A stretch of 54,076 nucleotides of DNA from an uncultured Oscillospiraceae bacterium (lineage in GTDB: Bacteria; Bacillota; Clostridia; Oscillospirales; Acutalibacteraceae), in contig UQRL01000013.1 in NCBI GenBank assembly GCA_900543555.1, forward strand, positions 1 to 54,076, read 5' to 3'. The position numbers were made by a program, and so were the translations under genes. Numbering within the stretch: the stretch's first letter is position 1; each line of letters starts with the position of its first letter. Positions 49,859 to 54,076 of this stretch are shown here, in pieces. Below the pieces are notes generated by a model. The model did no database searches. It was not told where the DNA came from and saw only the letters and a list, made by a program, of their open reading frames with translations.

Positions 49859-50461
49859 GTGAATTTTCAAAAGGTGGAATTTGAACTGGCGGCCGGGCGA
49901 AAAGACCAGCTTCCCAGAGGGGAACTGCCAGAAATCGTGTTCTCCGGGAAATCCAATGTGGGGAAATCCTCCCTCATCAATAAATTGGTAAACCGGAAGG
50001 CGCTGGCCCGGGTCAGCGCCACTCCTGGAAAGACGGCCACCATCAACTTTTATAAGCTTCCAGAGTGCCGTTTAGTGGATCTTCCTGGCTATGGCTATGC
50101 CAGAGTATCCAAAAGCGAGCGGGACCGTTGGGCTTCTCTAGTAGAAGGGTACTTTGCCCAGGATAGGAACATCGCCCTGGTAATTCAGCTGGTGGATATG
50201 CGCCACAAGCCTACGGCGGACGATTTACAGATGGTGGATTTCTTGCTGCAGACCGGCCGCCCTTTTATAGTTGTCTGCACCAAAAGCGATAAGCTCAACC
50301 GAACAGAGACCGAGCAGCAGACAGGCTTGTTTGATGAGCTGTTCCGAAGCCAGGGCATTTCTTGGCTTCCCTTTTCGGCAGTAAAGGGTGTTGGCTTAGA
50401 GGATGTTAAGCAAGCTATAGAGAACGCTGTAGGCAGCGCTCAGAATATCGAAATGAAATGA
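49859..50461 (+). CDS. engB: Ribosome biogenesis GTP-binding protein YsxC/EngB
   Basis: A 200-residue GTPase of the TrmE-Era-EngA-YihA-Septin group needed for 50S assembly. The start is GTG 49859 behind AAGGAG. G1 is GKSNVGKSS, G3 DLPGYGYARV and G4 CTKSDKL. VEFELAAGRKDQLPRGELPEIVFSG-type N-terminal sequence is typical (given in part). lon-ysxC adjacency is common in Firmicutes. It starts 21 bases after the lon stop. Confidence 0.95.
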   Translation: MNFQKVEFELAAGRKDQLPRGELPEIVFSGKSNVGKSSLINKLVNRKALARVSATPGKTATINFYKLPECRLVDLPGYGYARVSKSERDRWASLVEGYFAQDRNIALVIQLVDMRHKPTADDLQMVDFLLQTGRPFIVVCTKSDKLNRTETEQQTGLFDELFRSQGISWLPFSAVKGVGLEDVKQAIENAVGSAQNIEMK

Positions 50462-50471
50462 GGGACTGGAT

Positions 50472-51767
50472 GTGATTTCGCATTGCCTTGGCGTGAACAA
50501 CGCCGGCCATTTGGAGATCAGCGGCTGCGATACCCTGCGTTTAGCGGAACAGTACGGCACGCCGCTGTATGTGATGAGCGAGGATGAGATTCGAGAGACT
50601 TGCCGCCGGTATGTGGCCTCCTTTGAAAGAAATTATGGCGGCCGCGGCAAGCCGATTTATGCCAGTAAAGCATTCAGCTGTAAGGAGATCTACCGGATCG
50701 TTCTCAGCGAGGGGCTGGATGTGGAAGTGGTGTCTGGAGGCGAGCTTTATACGGCTCTGCAGGCAGGCGTGCCGGGACGGCAAATCCATTTCCAGGGAAA
50801 TAACAAGTCCATCGGCGAACTGACCATGGCCCTGGAAAACGGCGTGGGGGATATTGTGGTGGACAACCTCTCCGAGCTGGAACGGCTGGAAAGTCTGGCA
50901 GCGGAACGGGGCGTCACCGCGCCCATTTCCTTCCGCATCAAGCCGGGTATCGACGCCCACACCCATGAGTTCATCCGCACCGGTCAGGTGGATTCCAAAT
51001 TCGGATTGGATTTGGCCAGCGGAGAGGCCATGGACGCACTGCGCCGAGCCAGTGAGTTGGAGCATGTGGTGGTAAAGGGCCTTCATTGTCACATTGGCTC
51101 CCAAATTCTGGAAAAAGCCCCCTTCGTCCATGCGGCGGAGGTTATGCTTCAGTTTTTTTCCCAAGTCCGTGAGGAGCTGGGAATGACCTTTGAACACCTG
51201 AACCTGGGCGGTGGATTTGGCATCCATTACACAGAGCGGGACGATGCCATCCCCTATGAGGAATACATGGAGGATGTCTCTGCCATGGTTCACGCCAAGT
51301 GCCGGGAGCTGGGGCTAGATTTGCCCTATATTTTCATTGAGCCAGGCCGTTCCATCGTGGGCGAAGCGGGCATCACTCTGTACACTGTGGGGAACATCAA
51401 GCACATCCCCGGTGTGCGGGACTATGTGGCCATTGACGGCGGCATGTTCGACAACCCCCGTTACGCTTTGTACCAGTCCGCCTATACATGCATCCTTGCC
51501 AATAAGGCAGGGGAGCCGGCGGATTACACTGCCACCATTGCCGGCAAATGCTGTGAAAGCGGCGACCTGATCCAAGAGCATACCCTGATTCAGAAGCCGG
51601 AGGAAGGGGATATCCTCGCCGTGCTTTCCACAGGGGCCTATAACTATTCCATGGCCTCCAATTACAACAGGAATTTAAAACCTGCCGTTGTGATGGTCTC
51701 CCACGGGAAGTCCCGCATTGTGGTCAAAGGAGAGACCTATGAAGATCTGGTTCGCAATGATGTGTAG
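50472..51767 (+). CDS. lysA: Diaminopimelate decarboxylase
   Basis: PLP enzyme that makes L-lysine from meso-diaminopimelate, last step of the pathway. 431 residues, GTG start at 50472 (an AGGGACTGGA region gives a modest binding site). The PLP lysine is K66 in IYASKAFSCKEI, with HCHIGSQI, NLGGGFGI and EPGRSIVGEAG as further signatures, and GKCCESGD with the active-site cysteine near the dimer interface. It is separated from the riboswitch-controlled dap genes by 18 kb, and no lysine riboswitch precedes it, so its control probably differs. Confidence 0.95.
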   Translation: MISHCLGVNNAGHLEISGCDTLRLAEQYGTPLYVMSEDEIRETCRRYVASFERNYGGRGKPIYASKAFSCKEIYRIVLSEGLDVEVVSGGELYTALQAGVPGRQIHFQGNNKSIGELTMALENGVGDIVVDNLSELERLESLAAERGVTAPISFRIKPGIDAHTHEFIRTGQVDSKFGLDLASGEAMDALRRASELEHVVVKGLHCHIGSQILEKAPFVHAAEVMLQFFSQVREELGMTFEHLNLGGGFGIHYTERDDAIPYEEYMEDVSAMVHAKCRELGLDLPYIFIEPGRSIVGEAGITLYTVGNIKHIPGVRDYVAIDGGMFDNPRYALYQSAYTCILANKAGEPADYTATIAGKCCESGDLIQEHTLIQKPEEGDILAVLSTGAYNYSMASNYNRNLKPAVVMVSHGKSRIVVKGETYEDLVRNDV

Positions 51768-51775
51768 TTTTCCTG

Positions 51776-51804
51776 TTTACTTTTCTGCTTTTCTATGCTA
51801 CAAT
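51776..51804 (+). promoter_or_regulatory. Promoter of yerC
   Basis: TTTACT (51776-51781), 17 bases, TACAAT (51799-51804) with an extended TGC just upstream (51796-51798). Start near 51811. Confidence 0.65.
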
Positions 51805-51843
51805 TCTAAAGCATAAAGCGCTAGGGAAAGGAAGTGCGGAAGT

Positions 51844-52146
51844 ATGAATGGAAAGATTCAGGACAAGAATGTAGATTTTCTTTTTCAGGCCATCTTAGCC
51901 CTGGAGACGCCCGAGGAGTGCTATCGTTTTTTTGACGACCTTTGCACGGTGCCAGAACTGAAGGCCATGTCTCAGCGGCTGGCTGTGGCCCATATGCTCA
52001 GCCATAAGCGGGTTTATAGCGATATTGTGACAGAAACAGGAGCTTCTACCGCTACCATCAGCCGTGTGAACCGTTCGCTGAACTATGGGAGCGATGGGTA
52101 TGAACTGGTATTCCAGCGCCTGGATAAAGAGGAGAAGCAAGCGTGA
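51844..52146 (+). CDS. yerC: YerC/YecD-family TrpR-related DNA-binding protein
   Basis: A 100-residue helix-rich protein. ALETPEECYRFFDDLCTVPELKAM, then RLAVAHMLSHKRVYSDIVTETGASTATISRVNRSL, matches the TrpR-superfamily YerC group, with a helix-turn-helix near 55-85. The function is unsettled; it is a candidate transcription regulator, and its targets cannot be read from sequence. AGGAAGTGCGGAAGT lies before ATG 51844. The stop overlaps the GTG of the next gene. Confidence 0.88.
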   Translation: MNGKIQDKNVDFLFQAILALETPEECYRFFDDLCTVPELKAMSQRLAVAHMLSHKRVYSDIVTETGASTATISRVNRSLNYGSDGYELVFQRLDKEEKQA

Positions 52147-52901
52147 AAAGCTACTCCGTTTTCGCCCAGTATTATGACGAGCTCACGGAGAATGTGGAGT
52201 ATTCCCGCCGTGCGGAATACCTTTTGGAGCTGATGCGCCGTTTGGGGCATCAGCCGGGTTTGACGTTGGATCTGGCCTGCGGCACGGGATCTCTCACGTT
52301 GGAGCTGTACCGCAGAGGCGTGGATATCTACGGTGTGGATGGCTCGGTGGAGATGCTCTCAGAGGCCCGCATGAAATGCGCAGAGGCTGGGGCGGATATC
52401 CTGTTTTTGTGTCAAAAGATGCAGTCCCTGGACCTATACGGCACGGTAAAGACGGCTGTTTGTACCTTGGACAGCTTGAATCACTTGAAAAACAGGGAAG
52501 AACTTCAGCAAGTGCTCTCCAGGGTATCTTTTTTCATGGACCCGGGGGGATATTTTCTCTTTGACATGAACACCCTGTATAAGCACCAAGTCCTGCTTGG
52601 GAATGAGACCTATGTCTATGAGATGGAGGATGTTTACTGTGTGTGGCAAAACCGCTGCCACACAGATGGCAGGGTGGACATCCAACTGGACTTTTTCCAG
52701 CCCCAGGGGTCTCTCTATACCCGCAGCACCGAGCGTTTTACCGAACGAGCCTACCCCGTGGAAGAGGTGCTGGCGATGCTCAAAAAAGCTGGGTTTGAAG
52801 AGGTCCAGGTCTTTGACGAGCTGACTTTCAATCCCCCGCGCAAGGACAGCCAGCGCCTGGTTTTCGCTGCCAAAAAGCAAGGAAGGAACGAATCTGTATA
52901 A
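52143..52901 (+). CDS. Class I SAM-dependent methyltransferase
   Basis: A 252-residue protein with the Rossmann-fold SAM motif LTLDLACGTGSLTLEL near 38-53, GVDGSVEMLSEAR (acidic end of strand 2), and ALDSLNHLKN-like motif II (TLDSLNHL). It begins SYSVFAQYYDELTENVEYS, a common start for methyltransferases of this family; substrates are unknown. Start GTG 52143. It shares one base with the hslO start (TAATG). Confidence 0.86.
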   Translation: MKSYSVFAQYYDELTENVEYSRRAEYLLELMRRLGHQPGLTLDLACGTGSLTLELYRRGVDIYGVDGSVEMLSEARMKCAEAGADILFLCQKMQSLDLYGTVKTAVCTLDSLNHLKNREELQQVLSRVSFFMDPGGYFLFDMNTLYKHQVLLGNETYVYEMEDVYCVWQNRCHTDGRVDIQLDFFQPQGSLYTRSTERFTERAYPVEEVLAMLKKAGFEEVQVFDELTFNPPRKDSQRLVFAAKKQGRNESV

Positions 52902-53806
52902 TGGATAAGATTTTACGAACGATCACTTCGGATGGAAGCCTGATGGCCTCTGCTATAGATTCCAGCCAGATTGTCTATACTGCGCAAAGAATTCACGGGC
53001 TTTCCAAAACAGCCTGTGCCGCTTTGGGGCGGCTTTTAACCGGCGCTTCTCTAATGGGGAACCTTCTGAAGACAGAGGGGGCCTCGCTGACCCTGAAGAT
53101 TAACGGAGGGGGCCCCCTGGGCAACCTGGTGGCTATCTCCGATGCTCACGGCAATGTCCGTGGCTATGTGGACCACCCGGAGGTTGAATTGCCTTTGAAA
53201 CCCCACGGCAAAATTGACGTGGGCGGCGGTGTGGGAAACCAGGGCCGCCTAGCCGTCATCCGGGATCTGGGAGAAAAAGAGCCTTATATCGGCCAGGTAG
53301 AGCTTATCAGCGGGGAGATTGCTGAGGACTTGACCAATTACTATGCCAGCAGTGAGCAGATCCCCACGGTATGCGCCTTGGGTGTCCTGGTGGACAAGGA
53401 GAGCGGGGAAGCCATGCTTTCCGGCGGCTTGCTGATCCAGGCCCTGCCGGGTGCGGACAACGCCGCACTGGACCGCCTGGAGCGGAATATCGCTAAGCTG
53501 GACTCTGTCACCACCATGCTGGCCAAAGGCTTGACGCCGGAGGAAATGTGCCGTGCTGCTCTTGAGGGCTTCGAGGTAGAGATTTTAGACCAGGCGCCCG
53601 TACACTATGTGTGTAACTGCAGCAAGGAGCGCTTCGCCCGTGGACTGCTCACCCTGGGCAGCCGGGAACTTTTAAGCCTGCACGGGGATGAGAGGGAAGA
53701 GGTGGAAACGGTCTGCCACTACTGCAACAAGAAGTATGTTTTCACCAAGGCAGAGATCGCCGAGCTGGCCCGCCAGGCAGCGCAAGCAGAGAAAAATAAT
53801 TCTTGA
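52901..53806 (+). CDS. hslO: Redox-regulated chaperone Hsp33
   Basis: A 301-residue chaperone activated by oxidation and heat. The C-terminal zinc-binding site is YVCNCSKER (CxC) and VCHYCNKKYVF (CxxC), which release zinc when oxidised. The N-terminal core shows MDKILRTITSDGSLMASAID and NGGGPLGNLVAISDAHGNVRG. The length is normal. It overlaps the methyltransferase stop by one base. It ends a short unit just before the tRNA cluster; no clear terminator was found between them. Confidence 0.96.
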   Translation: MDKILRTITSDGSLMASAIDSSQIVYTAQRIHGLSKTACAALGRLLTGASLMGNLLKTEGASLTLKINGGGPLGNLVAISDAHGNVRGYVDHPEVELPLKPHGKIDVGGGVGNQGRLAVIRDLGEKEPYIGQVELISGEIAEDLTNYYASSEQIPTVCALGVLVDKESGEAMLSGGLLIQALPGADNAALDRLERNIAKLDSVTTMLAKGLTPEEMCRAALEGFEVEILDQAPVHYVCNCSKERFARGLLTLGSRELLSLHGDEREEVETVCHYCNKKYVFTKAEIAELARQAAQAEKNNS

Positions 53807-53824
53807 AATTTTTTGGAAAACCGC

Positions 53825-53853
53825 TTGACAAATGAGAACAAATCGTGTAAGAT
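53825..53853 (+). promoter_or_regulatory. Promoter of the tRNA-Val/tRNA-Asp cluster
   Basis: TTGACA (53825-53830), exactly 17 bases, TAAGAT (53848-53853): a strong near-consensus promoter 13 bases after hslO. Start near 53860. Confidence 0.82.
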
Positions 53854-53899
53854 ATTAAACGTCGCTGATGAAGCGAAACAAAATGTGTGAAGGGCTTAC

Positions 53900-53976
53900 G
53901 GGGGCATAGCTCAGCTGGTTAGAGCACCTGCCTTACAAGCAGGGGGTCACAGGTTCGAGTCCTGTTGTCCCCACCA
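53900..53976 (+). tRNA. tRNA-Val (anticodon UAC)
   Basis: A complete cloverleaf: acceptor GGGGGCA/TGTCCCC, D-arm GCTC-GAGC, anticodon stem CCTGC/GCAGG with TAC in the loop, T-arm ACAGG-TTCGAGT-CCTGT, and an encoded CCA end (53974-53976). The first gene of a tRNA cluster running off the right edge. Confidence 0.96.
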
Positions 53977-54023
53977 TACACACTGTTTGTAGGGTTGGAT
54001 AAGTTTTTATCCCCCTTGCATAT

Positions 54024-54076
54024 GGCCCGGTAGTTCAGCTGGTTAGAACGCTAGCCTGTCACGCTAGAGGTCGACG
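54024..54076 (+). tRNA. tRNA-Asp (anticodon GUC), truncated by the window end
   Basis: GGCCCGG acceptor arm, then TAGTTCAGCTGGTTAGAAC (D-arm), and anticodon stem GCTAGCC-TGTCACG-type loop containing GTC. The T-arm and 3' end lie outside the window. The 47-base spacer from tRNA-Val contains a small hairpin GGATAA/TTATCC (53997-54012). Confidence 0.9.

Noticed and set aside
53341..53526. Short antisense ORF in hslO
   Set aside because: Low-complexity Ser/Arg shadow within an intact hslO; no signal for expression.
1..54076. Mobile elements, prophage, CRISPR or defence islands
   Set aside because: No transposase, integrase, phage structural gene or spaced direct-repeat array was seen on either strand; gene content is core throughout.

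Overview
This window is a dense stretch of bacterial core chromosome. A GC-rich composition with Firmicutes-style control (strong GGAGG ribosome binding sites, a tyrosine T-box, a lysine riboswitch, sigma-A-type promoters with 17-base spacers, RbgA, YsxC, ArgR/AhrC, a YerC-type regulator, an SleB-type wall hydrolase) points to a Clostridia member, probably of the Oscillospirales/Ruminococcaceae group. That placement is inference from gene content and was not tested by phylogeny. I saw no insertion sequence, prophage, CRISPR array or clear sign of recent transfer.

Layout, left to right. (1) 1-532: the start of proS and acpP, both leftward. (2) 743-9196: an almost complete shikimate/Phe/Tyr block: aroE-aroK, then a separate unit aroF-tyrA-aroB-aroA-aroC-pheA behind a structured leader. 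That leader encodes a short peptide with a Phe-Ser-Tyr-Tyr-Phe run and ends in an intrinsic terminator, so transcription attenuation by aromatic amino acid supply is likely. Only 3-dehydroquinate dehydratase is missing. Two translationally coupled genes (a GNAT acetyltransferase and a Cys-rich DUF6125-like protein) follow. (3) 10268-12737: a repeat-bearing gap, a secreted SleB-like hydrolase, and convergent rodA. (4) 12858-29025: rightward housekeeping genes: fhs, tsaE, tsaB, rpiB, upp; then the YfmF/YfmH M16 pair, lgt, folD, dxs, tlyA, nadK, argR, recN; then tyrS behind a T-box with a UAC specifier. (5) 29117-33138: a leftward lysine-pathway operon asd-dapA-dapB followed by a stand-alone aspartokinase-type ACT protein and a VOC-family gene, all behind a lysine riboswitch. 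(6) 33132-36755: queA with a B12-type radical SAM protein and its DUF2344 partner. (7) 36763-41537: rplS with a structured leader, two tandem signal peptidase I genes, rbgA, rnhB, yraN, and an M19 dipeptidase. (8) 41534-51767: thrC and a metallophosphoesterase, then the protein-quality cluster tig-clpP-clpX-lon, then engB and lysA. (9) 51776-54076: yerC, a methyltransferase, hslO, then tRNA-Val(UAC) and a truncated tRNA-Asp(GUC).

Themes. Amino-acid supply is controlled by at least three different RNA devices in one window: a leader peptide (aromatics), a T-box (Tyr-tRNA) and a lysine riboswitch. Genes are very tightly packed, with many 1-26 base overlaps, and several promoters are folded into neighbouring elements: two -35 boxes contain the upstream gene's stop codon, and two divergent promoter pairs occupy the same DNA. 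Most genes are ordinary housekeeping genes. The least explained items are the aromatic leader, the DUF6125-like protein with two CxCxxC motifs, the B12 radical SAM/DUF2344 pair, the orphan ACT protein, and several palindromes.
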